From Demequinaceae bacterium (lineage in GTDB: Bacteria; Actinomycetota; Actinomycetes; Actinomycetales; Demequinaceae): 14,240 bases of DNA. Below are positions 1 through 7,178 of this stretch, one piece after another (the first letter of the stretch is position 1; each line of letters opens with the position of its first letter). The stretch spans positions 1-14,240 of the forward strand of contig WTKG01000142.1 in NCBI GenBank assembly GCA_011524475.1, read 5' to 3'. Below the pieces are notes generated by a model. That model searched no databases. It had not been told where the DNA came from and worked only from the letters and a program-made list of their open reading frames with translations. The position numbers were made by a program, and so were the translations under genes.

Positions 1-875
1 GGCATCGTGCGAGTTGCCGAGTCCGCTACGCGGGTGCGGATCTGCCGGTCAAAACCCACTACCTGGACACGGTCACCTGCATGGGATGTCAGGGCGGAAA
101 GCAATAGTGCGCTTTCGAGAAAGGTATCGAGCCGCGGTTGGTCCGCGATCCGCACGGCTGACGTGCGGGAGGTGTCGACGAGAATAAAAACGTGCCGGTC
201 GCGCTCGGGGCGCCAGGTGCGCACCACCACCTCCGACCGGCGTGCCGTTGCCCTCCAATCAATCGAGCGAACGTCATCCCCAATCACGTATTCGCGCAAC
301 GAGTCGAATTCACTTCCGGGGCCACGCACCTGCACAGCCGCACGTCCGTCTAATTCACGAAGGCGTGCGATTCTGCTAGGGAGATGGCGACGTGCCGCAA
401 ACTCAGGGAGCACTCGCACTCGCGCCGGAACGTCCACGGACGTTTCTCGTCCAGCAATTCGCAGTGGTCCGTCAATTCGGAGAGTCACTGCACCAGCGTT
501 TCTGTCGCCGCGTCTTGTGGGAGTAATCGAGCTCACCAATCGGACCTGTTCCCCGGCACGAAGCATTAAGCGGTGGAGGGCAGTGGCAAGTCCGGTAGAA
601 GGAGGCCACCCGTCGCGCAGCACTCCCCGTACCGTCCGGGAGCCACGGTTCGTCACCGTCACAGTCACGTGTGAGGACTCGCTGAGACGCACAGATGGAG
701 GGGTGAGGCGGGTGACAGAAAGTGTGTGAGCACCCGGAGCAAGCAAGGCATCGATGCTCGCGAGCGCGGCAACCACCAGCAGCCACACGAAAGCGGCGTT
801 GTAACCGGCGGGAGAAATCACGGCAAGGGGCACTCCTAGTGCCACTACCGTGACGGCTCTCCACGTGATGTACAC
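1..875 (-). CDS. DUF58 domain protein (partial, C-terminus off the left edge)
   Basis: I translated the minus strand by hand from a GTG at 875-873, two bases after the MoxR stop; the frame stays open to the window edge (291 codons). Residues about 5-20 and 26-46 form two hydrophobic segments, as usual in DUF58 proteins. The DUF58 signature follows at about 187-222: GSEFDSLREYVIGDDVRSID, then WRATARR. A vWA/MIDAS-like strand with VDTSR lies at 232-237. DUF58 proteins are thought to be adaptors or substrates of MoxR AAA+ ATPases, and this gene directly follows MoxR. The ribosome site before this GTG is weak, so translation probably depends on coupling to moxR. A start inside moxR cannot be excluded. 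The family call is firm; the biochemical role is unknown. Confidence 0.88.
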   Translation of the reverse strand, partial: MYITWRAVTVVALGVPLAVISPAGYNAAFVWLLVVAALASIDALLAPGAHTLSVTRLTPPSVRLSESSHVTVTVTNRGSRTVRGVLRDGWPPSTGLATALHRLMLRAGEQVRLVSSITPTRRGDRNAGAVTLRIDGPLRIAGRETSVDVPARVRVLPEFAARRHLPSRIARLRELDGRAAVQVRGPGSEFDSLREYVIGDDVRSIDWRATARRSEVVVRTWRPERDRHVFILVDTSRTSAVRIADQPRLDTFLESALLLSALTSHAGDRVQVVGFDRQIRTRVADSATRTM

Positions 876-877
876 GG

Positions 878-1846
878 TTACCGAGGCACAGGCACGGTGG
901 CGAGCACTGTCGCGAGAACACTCTCGGCGGATGCTCCTTCGAGTTCGGCTTCCGTGTGTAACTTGATGCGATGTTGCAAAGTCGAGGTTGCCAAAGTTTT
1001 CACGTCGTCTGGGGTGACGAAGTCGCGTCCACTCATCCACGCCCAGGCGCGGGACGTAGCCATGAGTGCGGTAGATCCACGTGGAGAGACCCCCAGTTGC
1101 ACCGAGGGTGATTCGCGAGTGGCCCGGCACACATCCACGATGTATGCCAAGACTTCCGCAGAGATATCAACCTTTTGTAGTTCTTCACGGGCAGTCTGGA
1201 GAGTCTTCGCTTTGGCCACAACTCCGATGCCGGCCGCATCGAGGTCTCGTGGATTGAAACCCTGGGCGTGACGTTCGAGGATGGTGGTTTCGTCGTCGCG
1301 GCCGGGAAGATCAAGAGTGATCTTTAACAAGAAGCGGTCGAGCTGGGCTTCGGGGAGTGCGTATGTTCCTTCGTACTCCACCGGGTTTTGGGTAGCAATC
1401 ACGAGGAAAGGATCGGGCAGAGGCCGCGACTGTCCGTCCACACTGACTTGGCGCTCCTCCATTGCCTCTAACAACGCCGACTGGGTTTTCGGGGGCGTGC
1501 GGTTGATTTCGTCTGCAAGCAAGAGATTCGTGAAGACAGGGCCCTCTCGAAACGTGAACTTCGAAGTTTTGCCGTCATAGATCATGGACCCCGTGATATC
1601 TCCAGGCATAAGGTCCGGGGTGAATTGCACGCGCTTGCTGTCTAGGCCAAGAGCAGCAGACAAGGAGCGCACCAGAAGGGTTTTCGCTACTCCGGGTACG
1701 CCTTCGAGCAATACGTGGCCGCGACATAAGAGGGCAAGAATCAGCCCTGACACAGCAGCGTCCTGCCCCACGACGGCCTTCCCGACTTCCGTTCGTACAT
1801 TCGTGAGGGTGTCGCGTAGGTCGGCGGGCTTACGTGCGGGACTCAT
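878..1846 (-). CDS. MoxR-family AAA+ ATPase
   Basis: A 322-residue MoxR ATPase of typical length. Visible motifs are Walker A GVPGVAKT (49-56), Walker B LLLADE (108-113), sensor-1 ATQNP (151-155), and PEAQLDRFLLK (165-175), a MoxR hallmark that contains an arginine-finger region. The C-terminal lid holds SPRGSTALMATSRAWAW. MoxR proteins act as cytosolic chaperone-like remodelling ATPases, usually paired with a vWA or DUF58 partner. Here the partner is the next gene. The ATG overlaps the stop of the DUF4350 gene as ATGA, with GAGGTG eight bases upstream as ribosome site. Role in this organism: remodelling of an unidentified membrane or cell-envelope complex (inference). Confidence 0.95.
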   Translation of the reverse strand: MSPARKPADLRDTLTNVRTEVGKAVVGQDAAVSGLILALLCRGHVLLEGVPGVAKTLLVRSLSAALGLDSKRVQFTPDLMPGDITGSMIYDGKTSKFTFREGPVFTNLLLADEINRTPPKTQSALLEAMEERQVSVDGQSRPLPDPFLVIATQNPVEYEGTYALPEAQLDRFLLKITLDLPGRDDETTILERHAQGFNPRDLDAAGIGVVAKAKTLQTAREELQKVDISAEVLAYIVDVCRATRESPSVQLGVSPRGSTALMATSRAWAWMSGRDFVTPDDVKTLATSTLQHRIKLHTEAELEGASAESVLATVLATVPVPR

Positions 1847-3057
1847 GCTGAGTGCACCTCGCTTTCAATTGCGTCCAGGGTTCGTACCAAGTCAACCATC
1901 TCTGCGTCTGTTGTGGGAGGGGGCCCGTAGAAAGCGTCCCGGACAGCCACCTCGTCACGGGTAGTTGCGGCTGCGATTGCGCTCACGAGTTCCTCCGCCT
2001 GAGCTGTCCGAGGAAGGCCAAGAGTGCGTGCGCAACGTGACGCGATTCCTGCTCTGATTCCAGCCGCAGCGCGGCCGCGGGAGCGGAACTTACGGTACAA
2101 AGTTCCCCTTCCTCGGGTGACCTCTGATGACCTCACCACGACCGGAAGCGGTTCTGTCACAAGTGGCCCCACCCGTTTTCCTCGCCACCACAGGGCCGCG
2201 ATTCCGACCAATCCCAGTCCCACGATTACTGCCGGCGCGGCGGGGTGGTACGCAGAACGCAACTGGCCTTGGAGGAGTTCGTCACGCGCCTCTACTTCGA
2301 GGGTGCCGATGTCAAAGGGGTTTTGGACGTACCACACGACGTTTTCTACGGTTCCAATCGCATTGAGGGCAAGGGCCGCGTGGCCATGTTCGGAAATCCT
2401 CTCGTTAGTGATCAGGTTTCCATCACCCAGTATCCGTATCTGAGTGTCGTTTTCGCGAGTGATTTCTACGTAGATTCCTGCCTGGGGGTCACCGGAAGCG
2501 CCGAAGCACACGTCCACGCCGGTGGTGTCTTCGATCAAAATCTCGTGGGCCCCTTCCGCTTTGATGGAGCCAGCGTTCCTCGCTGCTGGAACAGAGCAGT
2601 TGGCCTCCACCACTTGGTTGGTTCTGAAGTCTCCCGTCTGGGGTACAACCCCGTTATCGATCTCGAACAGGAGGGAATTGGCAGTGCCCAGAATCACCAG
2701 GTTTCCGTCAAAGCCAAGAAGCGATTGAGACTGTTCAAAATCAAAGAATGGCGCGTGTGCCAGCACCAAAGTGTCACCTGGATTGAGCAATGCGCCAGCG
2801 TCGACCAGGAATTCAGTCTCGGTAACAGTGACCCCCTGGTTACGTAACACTTCCGCGAGGGCCATGGCACCGATAGGCCCCGGGTTATGGATGGAGGCGG
2901 GACGGTCGGAACCCGTGGGCTGCAAGATTCCAAGGAACACCATCACGATTGCTACCGTGCTGCCCACAAATACCCAGATGCGGGCGCGGTCCCACCAACT
3001 CCGGGCGGATTGCCCCGATAACCCCTGAGATTCCACGTGAGTGTTCGTTGCGCTCAT
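1843..3057 (-). CDS. DUF4350 domain membrane protein
   Basis: A 404-residue protein with a transmembrane helix near residues 28-45 and a second near 274-291. The region between them (about 55-265) should be extracytoplasmic and contains the DUF4350 fold: NPGPIGAMALAEVLRNQGV followed by a stretch like DTLVLAHAPF. After the second helix comes an Arg-rich cytosolic tail (YRKFRSRGRAAAGIRAG) and a conserved end, YGPPPTTDAEMVDL then LDAIESEVH, typical of actinobacterial homologues. It starts with ATG overlapping the DUF4129 stop (ATGA), preceded by AGGTGG. Two cysteines (153 and 184) in the outer domain might form a disulfide. The function is unknown; the gene is a standard member of MoxR/DUF58/DUF4129 clusters. 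Confidence 0.85.
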   Translation of the reverse strand: MSATNTHVESQGLSGQSARSWWDRARIWVFVGSTVAIVMVFLGILQPTGSDRPASIHNPGPIGAMALAEVLRNQGVTVTETEFLVDAGALLNPGDTLVLAHAPFFDFEQSQSLLGFDGNLVILGTANSLLFEIDNGVVPQTGDFRTNQVVEANCSVPAARNAGSIKAEGAHEILIEDTTGVDVCFGASGDPQAGIYVEITRENDTQIRILGDGNLITNERISEHGHAALALNAIGTVENVVWYVQNPFDIGTLEVEARDELLQGQLRSAYHPAAPAVIVGLGLVGIAALWWRGKRVGPLVTEPLPVVVRSSEVTRGRGTLYRKFRSRGRAAAGIRAGIASRCARTLGLPRTAQAEELVSAIAAATTRDEVAVRDAFYGPPPTTDAEMVDLVRTLDAIESEVHSA

Positions 3058-3689
3058 GTGGCTTCCACCTGGGTAGCGCGGTGCGCTTTTTCGAGGGCCG
3101 TGGCGAGGGTGGTGGCAGAAAGATATTGCGCCTCGGTTGCATCCTTACGACCGTAAAAAACGGAATCGAATGTGACGCTCACTCCGATGAGTTCATGTTC
3201 CCACGCACCCAATACCGCGCTACCGTCTCGTGCCGCCTCAAAAGCAGTGCGTCCTTCACGAGCATCGAGGATGCCGCGTTCTTCGAAAGAAGCAATGATG
3301 GCCCGAAATCTCTCGAGGAGGGCTGTATTCCAGTCTCCTTGCGCAGCTGCCTCAAGTGCAGATTGTGAGATTTCTGCTTGCGAGCGGGGGTCAAAAGTAA
3401 GAGGAGCCGATGCGGCGGCACGTCTGGCTTCGATTCGCATGCGGATCGGTCCGGCAAGAAGCCATGCTGCGACAACTGCCGCCCCGGCAAGCAGGGCAAT
3501 TACTACTGGCCAGGTAAGGACGCCAGACGTGGAACTAAAGTCGAAGGTTTCCGCAAAAGAGTTGATAAGCCACGAGAAGAGGCGATCCAGCAAAGACTCG
3601 CCCTGGTTGTAGACGGGTTTACGTAATTCTTCGATCACCCATTCCCGGGCTTCGTCTTCTCCCGGGGTGACAGGGATATCGAAGAACAC
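3054..3689 (-). CDS. DUF4129 domain membrane protein
   Basis: A short protein with one transmembrane helix (VVIALLAGAAVVAAWLL) flanked by an N-terminal region with PVTPGEDEAREW and a C-terminal DUF4129 domain. The domain hallmark is ALLERFRAIIASFEERGILD, then AREGRTAFEAA, about 50 residues from the end. DUF4129 is often fused to or next to transglutaminase-like domains and MoxR/DUF58 genes. The start is uncertain. The GTG at 3689 (211 aa) lies one base after the upstream stop and has AGGA five bases before it. An ATG at 3713 gives 219 aa but overlaps the upstream gene by 23 bases with no visible ribosome site. I favour the GTG modestly. Function unknown. Confidence 0.85.
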   Translation of the reverse strand: MFFDIPVTPGEDEAREWVIEELRKPVYNQGESLLDRLFSWLINSFAETFDFSSTSGVLTWPVVIALLAGAAVVAAWLLAGPIRMRIEARRAAASAPLTFDPRSQAEISQSALEAAAQGDWNTALLERFRAIIASFEERGILDAREGRTAFEAARDGSAVLGAWEHELIGVSVTFDSVFYGRKDATEAQYLSATTLATALEKAHRATQVEAT

Positions 3690-3690
3690 G

Positions 3691-4773
3691 TCAGTCCTGT
3701 TTCTGCGCGGCATTCATGAGGGTGATGTCCAGACCTTCGAGCCGCATCCGCTGATCTGTGTAGATCAGCGCGATGAAAGAGCCTAGGAATGCGGCACCTA
3801 AGAGGCTTCCCAAGAAGGTAGACAACCCGTTGCTGATAGATATCGCCAACCCTGCGAGCGAGGGCCACAGCGCCGGGACAATCCCGGCGATGATTCCCAA
3901 CGGGAAGGCGAACACCTGCCCGACCACGGAGATGATCAACGAGCCTACGAAATACAGCAAGAAAATCCACCAAAAACGCCCCTTCACGAGAACCCAGCCA
4001 CGCTTCAATCCGGCAATAGGCCCGATTCTTTCCAGCACGATGGCAGCGGGTGCAAGGAGAAGTTTGATTGACAGATAAATTACGGCGCCTAAGCCGAGCA
4101 GTGTTCCCGCTATTCCTGTGAGCACCCCAAATTCTGCGCTCACGCTGGCCGCTCCAAAAATTATTGCCACCACCAAAAGAAGTGCCAGGCTCATAGCAAC
4201 GGATGTCAGGATGCTGTATGTCAGCACTGCGGGGATCCGCCCTCGTACCAACTCCCACGTCTCACGTGGGCTGATTTTCTCTCCCAGAACTGCACGCGAG
4301 GCCGCCACCATGACGAATGCGTTTGCGATCATGCTGGAAACCCACAGCAACACCCCACCAAGCAGCAAGCCGGTGATGGTGCCACCGATGCGTTCCTCTG
4401 TGAAGGCTTGAGGGGTAGTCGTGGTGGGGTCGAATAAGTCGCTCTGACCAAATATCGACCATGTGCCGACCGAGAAAAATACGGTCCCTACCAGGAGCAC
4501 TATTGCGGGCAGGCCTATGGTCACGGAGGGGTTAAAACGGATTGCCATGAAGGCCCCGTTGAGGATTTCTCCAAATGATTGCGGACGCAAGTGGATGATT
4601 CCTGGCTTCCAAGTACGCGCTCCCGAGGAAGAGCGGTCTTTCGGGGCGGTGGATTCTGCGCCAGAAGATTCTCCCTCTGAGGAAGTAGAGCCAGGTGAAC
4701 TCCAGGATGAGGAAGTATCCCGTGAAGAAGAACCAGGAGCTGCCCAAGGCGTCTCGTTCGACTCAGAATCCAT
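3691..4773 (-). CDS. Polytopic membrane protein (GPDPase membrane-domain-like)
   Basis: A 360-residue protein and first gene of the leftward operon. Residues 1-55 are Ser/Glu/Pro/Thr-rich and probably disordered. Next comes IIHLRPQSFGEILNGAFMAI (59-78), a motif shared by actinobacterial proteins resembling the membrane domain of glycerophosphodiester phosphodiesterase. About six hydrophobic segments follow (near 85-103, 132-155, 183-208, 216-245, 267-300, 308-337). The end, YTDQRMRLEGLDITLM, is also conserved. No phosphodiesterase catalytic domain is present, so enzyme activity should not be assumed. The ATG at 4773 is chosen because GGAGGA sits four bases before it; an ATG at 4818 has no such site and would run into the mtrA promoter. 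Likely the membrane component of the MoxR/DUF58 cluster. Confidence 0.85.
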   Translation of the reverse strand: MDSESNETPWAAPGSSSRDTSSSWSSPGSTSSEGESSGAESTAPKDRSSSGARTWKPGIIHLRPQSFGEILNGAFMAIRFNPSVTIGLPAIVLLVGTVFFSVGTWSIFGQSDLFDPTTTTPQAFTEERIGGTITGLLLGGVLLWVSSMIANAFVMVAASRAVLGEKISPRETWELVRGRIPAVLTYSILTSVAMSLALLLVVAIIFGAASVSAEFGVLTGIAGTLLGLGAVIYLSIKLLLAPAAIVLERIGPIAGLKRGWVLVKGRFWWIFLLYFVGSLIISVVGQVFAFPLGIIAGIVPALWPSLAGLAISISNGLSTFLGSLLGAAFLGSFIALIYTDQRMRLEGLDITLMNAAQKQD

Positions 4774-4777
4774 TGCT

Positions 4778-4783
4778 TCCTCC
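4778..4783 (-). promoter_or_regulatory. Strong ribosome binding site of the leftward operon
   Basis: GGAGGA on the minus strand, four bases before the ATG at 4773. It is the best ribosome site in the left operon and decides that start over the upstream ATG at 4818. Confidence 0.75.
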
Positions 4784-4815
4784 GGAGGTGCGTGCCTACA
4801 TTGGTATGTACCGAC

Positions 4816-4821
4816 CATAAT
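4816..4821 (+). promoter_or_regulatory. Putative -10 element of mtrA (leaderless)
   Basis: CATAAT matches the TATAAT consensus at five of six positions and ends seven bases before the ATG at 4829. Neither that ATG nor the in-frame ATG at 4820 has a ribosome site. This spacing would place the first transcribed base at or next to the ATG, a common leaderless layout in actinobacteria. No convincing -35 is seen. The element lies in the 55-base gap shared with the divergent operon. Confidence 0.4.
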
Positions 4822-4828
4822 GGGCTAC

Positions 4829-5512
4829 ATGCCCGGACGCATACTCGTGGTCGATGATGACCCAGACCTTGCCGAAATGATTGGCATCGTTCTGACAGGA
4901 GAAAACTTCACTCCGGTGTTTTGTTCCGCTGGAGATGCTGCCCTGGAGGCCTTTCGCGCGGAGCGCCCTGAATTGATTTTGCTAGACCTCATGTTGCCAG
5001 GGAAATCTGGGATCGACGTGTGCCGAGAAATTCGCCAAGAGTCGGGTGTCCCCATCATCATGTTGACGGCAAAATCTGACACAGTGGACGTGGTGTTGGG
5101 TTTGGAGTCCGGTGCCGATGACTACATCCCCAAGCCCTTTAAGCCGCGTGAACTCATCGCGCGTATTCGAGCCAGGTTGCGGGATCGCCATGATGAAGGC
5201 CCTGAGACGGTGCGCATTGGAGATATCGACATAGACATCCCCGGGCATACCGTTACTCGTGACGGAGAAGTCTTGTCTCTCACGCCCCTTGAATTCGACG
5301 TGTTGGTGGCGCTCGCGCGTTCTCCCGGCCAAGTATTTACGCGCGAAGTCTTACTTGAGTCGGTGTGGGGATACCGGCATCGGGCAGATACTCGGTTAGT
5401 GAACGTTCACGTACAAAGACTGCGGGCAAAAGTGGAACGCGATCCTGATAACCCTGTGATTGTGGTGACGGTCCGGGGAGTGGGATACAAAGCAGGGGAT
5501 CCGGTGCCGTGA
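4829..5512 (+). CDS. mtrA: Response regulator MtrA
   Basis: A 227-residue OmpR/PhoB-type regulator. The receiver begins RILVVDDDPDLAEM with acidic pocket D9/D10, the phospho-acceptor is D53 in LLDLMLPGKSG, and T80 and K102 (PKPFKP) complete the active site. The C-terminal winged helix (about 130-227) has LTPLEFDVLVALA and ends TVRGVGYKAG. Sequence and the downstream mtrB-lpqB order identify it as MtrA, the essential actinobacterial regulator of cell-wall, division and resuscitation genes. Translation from 4829 aligns with homologues that start just before RILVVDDD; an ATG three codons earlier overlaps the likely -10 element. The frame stays open far upstream, but that part lies antisense to the neighbouring membrane gene. 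Confidence 0.95.
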   Translation: MPGRILVVDDDPDLAEMIGIVLTGENFTPVFCSAGDAALEAFRAERPELILLDLMLPGKSGIDVCREIRQESGVPIIMLTAKSDTVDVVLGLESGADDYIPKPFKPRELIARIRARLRDRHDEGPETVRIGDIDIDIPGHTVTRDGEVLSLTPLEFDVLVALARSPGQVFTREVLLESVWGYRHRADTRLVNVHVQRLRAKVERDPDNPVIVVTVRGVGYKAGDPVP

Positions 5513-5522
5513 CCCTGCTGTT

Positions 5523-5528
5523 GAGGTG
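5523..5528 (+). promoter_or_regulatory. Ribosome binding site of mtrB
   Basis: GAGGTG six bases before the ATG at 5535. It supports that start over the in-frame GTG at 5526, which overlaps this very site. Confidence 0.6.
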
Positions 5529-5534
5529 ACCTCG

Positions 5535-7178
5535 ATGCATCCAGTCACGAACGCTTTCGTGACGGCGCTCCGAAGACTCGTGCGGCGCTGGAGACGCTCC
5601 ATGCTCGTACGAGTGGTCACGACCAGTATGGCTGTCGGACTGGTGACGCTTGCAGGATTGGGGTGGTTTGTCACTACCGAGATTCGTAACGGTTTGGTGT
5701 CTGCAAGCGTGGACCGACTACTTGCTGAGTCCGCTCAAGATGCCCTTTCGACTCAAGCTCGTGCGGATGCTGCTAGTGCTCAAACACCGGCGGAGCTTCA
5801 GGAGTTGATTTATGGGCTGGTGGCGAGTCTGCGGGATGTGGGGGGAGAGTCCCGCGGGGTAGTGATTCAACGCCATCCTGGCAACGATTCGCGCCTACCG
5901 GTGACGTCCGTAGCAGCTCCTGCCGGTTCGGAAAATTCTATCTCTGACGAAATGCGCACCGCTGTCCAGGCAGGCGCGGCACAGTCATGGCAGTTTGTCT
6001 CGGTCGCTCCGGATGGGGGGCCTGGGGCCGTGGTCGGAGCAACCATCACTATTGAAGATTCCACCGGGACCAGCGAGTCAGACTTTTCTGGTTTGTATGA
6101 AATCTATTTTGTTTACAGTCTGGAAAGTGAACAAGCCACCTTGGATGTGATCCAACGAGTCCTTGCTCTTGGGGCTTTGGTGATAGCGGGTTTTGTGATT
6201 TTTTTGACATGGTGGGTGGCGCGTCAGGCTGTCCAACCTGTGCGTCAAGCGGCCCGCGTGGCATCACGTGTTGCGGAGGGCGTGCTTGAAGCGCGCATGC
6301 CCGTCCGGGGCTATGACGAGATGTCCACTCTTGCCACTACGTTCAACGAGATGACGGAATCCCTACAGGATCAAATCACTCGCATGGAAGATCTGTCTCG
6401 ATTGCAAAGGAGATTTGTGGCGGATGTCTCTCATGAACTCCGCACCCCTCTCACGACTGTACGCATGGCTTCGGACGTCTTGTTTGAATCTCGCCAAGTT
6501 TTCCCCGGGGAGGCGGCTCGTTCCGCAGAACTCCTCAACACCCAACTGGACAGGTTCGAGTCGATGCTTGCCGATTTACTCGAAATTAGTCGAATTGATG
6601 CCGGGGCGGCTCATATGGAGTTTGACGCCACGGACCTCACGTCTTTGGTGAGGGATGAGGTGGTGTCCATGCTTCCGCTCGCAGAAGACATGGATGTCGA
6701 GTTGCGGTTGTGGGGGGGAGCAGATGACTCCACCGCACATGTGGACCAGGGGCGCGTGCGACGCATTATTCGTAATTTGGTAGCAAATGCGCTCGAGCAT
6801 GCGAATGGCCAGGGTGTGGACATTCTTGTGACCGGAACTTCTGCGGCTCTTGCGGTGGTTGTTCGTGACTATGGGCAAGGGCTTACCGCCGGTCAAGCCG
6901 AAAGGGTCTTTGACAGGTTCTGGCGCGCAGACCCCTCTCGTCGCCGCACGATGGGGGGAACAGGTTTGGGTCTTGCTATTGCCCGCGAAGATGCACAACT
7001 CCACGGTGGTGCCCTGGAAGCTTGGGGTGAGGAAGGCAAGGGTGCTTCGTTTCGGCTGATGGTGCCGCGGGGCGCGAAAGGACTTCCACGGGCGCCGATC
7101 ATCCCTGTGGTTTTGGAACGTGACGATTTCCCGGCTCAAGGCTCTCTTGTTGATTTGCATGCAGTGGAGGTGCAGTGA
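5535..7178 (+). CDS. mtrB: Sensor histidine kinase MtrB
   Basis: A 547-residue membrane kinase, partner of MtrA. Transmembrane helices lie near 28-47 and 208-227, with an extracytoplasmic sensor region of about 160 residues between them. A HAMP domain follows (about 228-280), then the H-box FVADVSHELRTPLT with phospho-accepting H300, the N-box RNLVANALEH (413-422), the G1 box DYGQG (445-449), the F-box FDRFWRADPSRRR and the G2 box GGTGLGL (474-480). A short tail of about 40 residues follows the kinase core. It is expected to phosphorylate MtrA on D53 and to localise to septa or poles, as in mycobacteria (family knowledge). It lies 22 bases after mtrA, and its stop overlaps the lpqB start as GTGA. 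The gene holds several runs of six or seven G. Confidence 0.95.
   Translation: MHPVTNAFVTALRRLVRRWRRSMLVRVVTTSMAVGLVTLAGLGWFVTTEIRNGLVSASVDRLLAESAQDALSTQARADAASAQTPAELQELIYGLVASLRDVGGESRGVVIQRHPGNDSRLPVTSVAAPAGSENSISDEMRTAVQAGAAQSWQFVSVAPDGGPGAVVGATITIEDSTGTSESDFSGLYEIYFVYSLESEQATLDVIQRVLALGALVIAGFVIFLTWWVARQAVQPVRQAARVASRVAEGVLEARMPVRGYDEMSTLATTFNEMTESLQDQITRMEDLSRLQRRFVADVSHELRTPLTTVRMASDVLFESRQVFPGEAARSAELLNTQLDRFESMLADLLEISRIDAGAAHMEFDATDLTSLVRDEVVSMLPLAEDMDVELRLWGGADDSTAHVDQGRVRRIIRNLVANALEHANGQGVDILVTGTSAALAVVVRDYGQGLTAGQAERVFDRFWRADPSRRRTMGGTGLGLAIAREDAQLHGGALEAWGEEGKGASFRLMVPRGAKGLPRAPIIPVVLERDDFPAQGSLVDLHAVEVQ

Noticed and set aside
7..729. Long plus-strand reading frame (240 codons) at the left edge
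   Set aside because: It is antisense to the DUF58 gene, whose minus-strand frame carries clear family motifs; the plus product is Arg/Ser-rich with no recognisable domain.
472..921. Minus-strand 149-codon frame after MoxR
   Set aside because: Wrong frame of the DUF58 region: Cys/His/Arg-rich and without family motifs, while the frame from 875 gives a clean DUF58 protein.
2245..2847. Plus-strand 200-codon frame
   Set aside because: Antisense shadow of the DUF4350 gene; no domain or ribosome site support.
4254..4270. Inverted repeat CCCACGT-CTC-ACGTGGG as a terminator or operator
   Set aside because: It lies deep inside the conserved membrane protein gene and has no T-run; kept only as an extra copy of the CCCACGTG core.
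4463..4819. Upstream extension of mtrA by more than 100 codons
   Set aside because: The extra part is antisense to the membrane protein gene and aligns with no receiver domain; MtrA homologues begin close to RILVVDDD.
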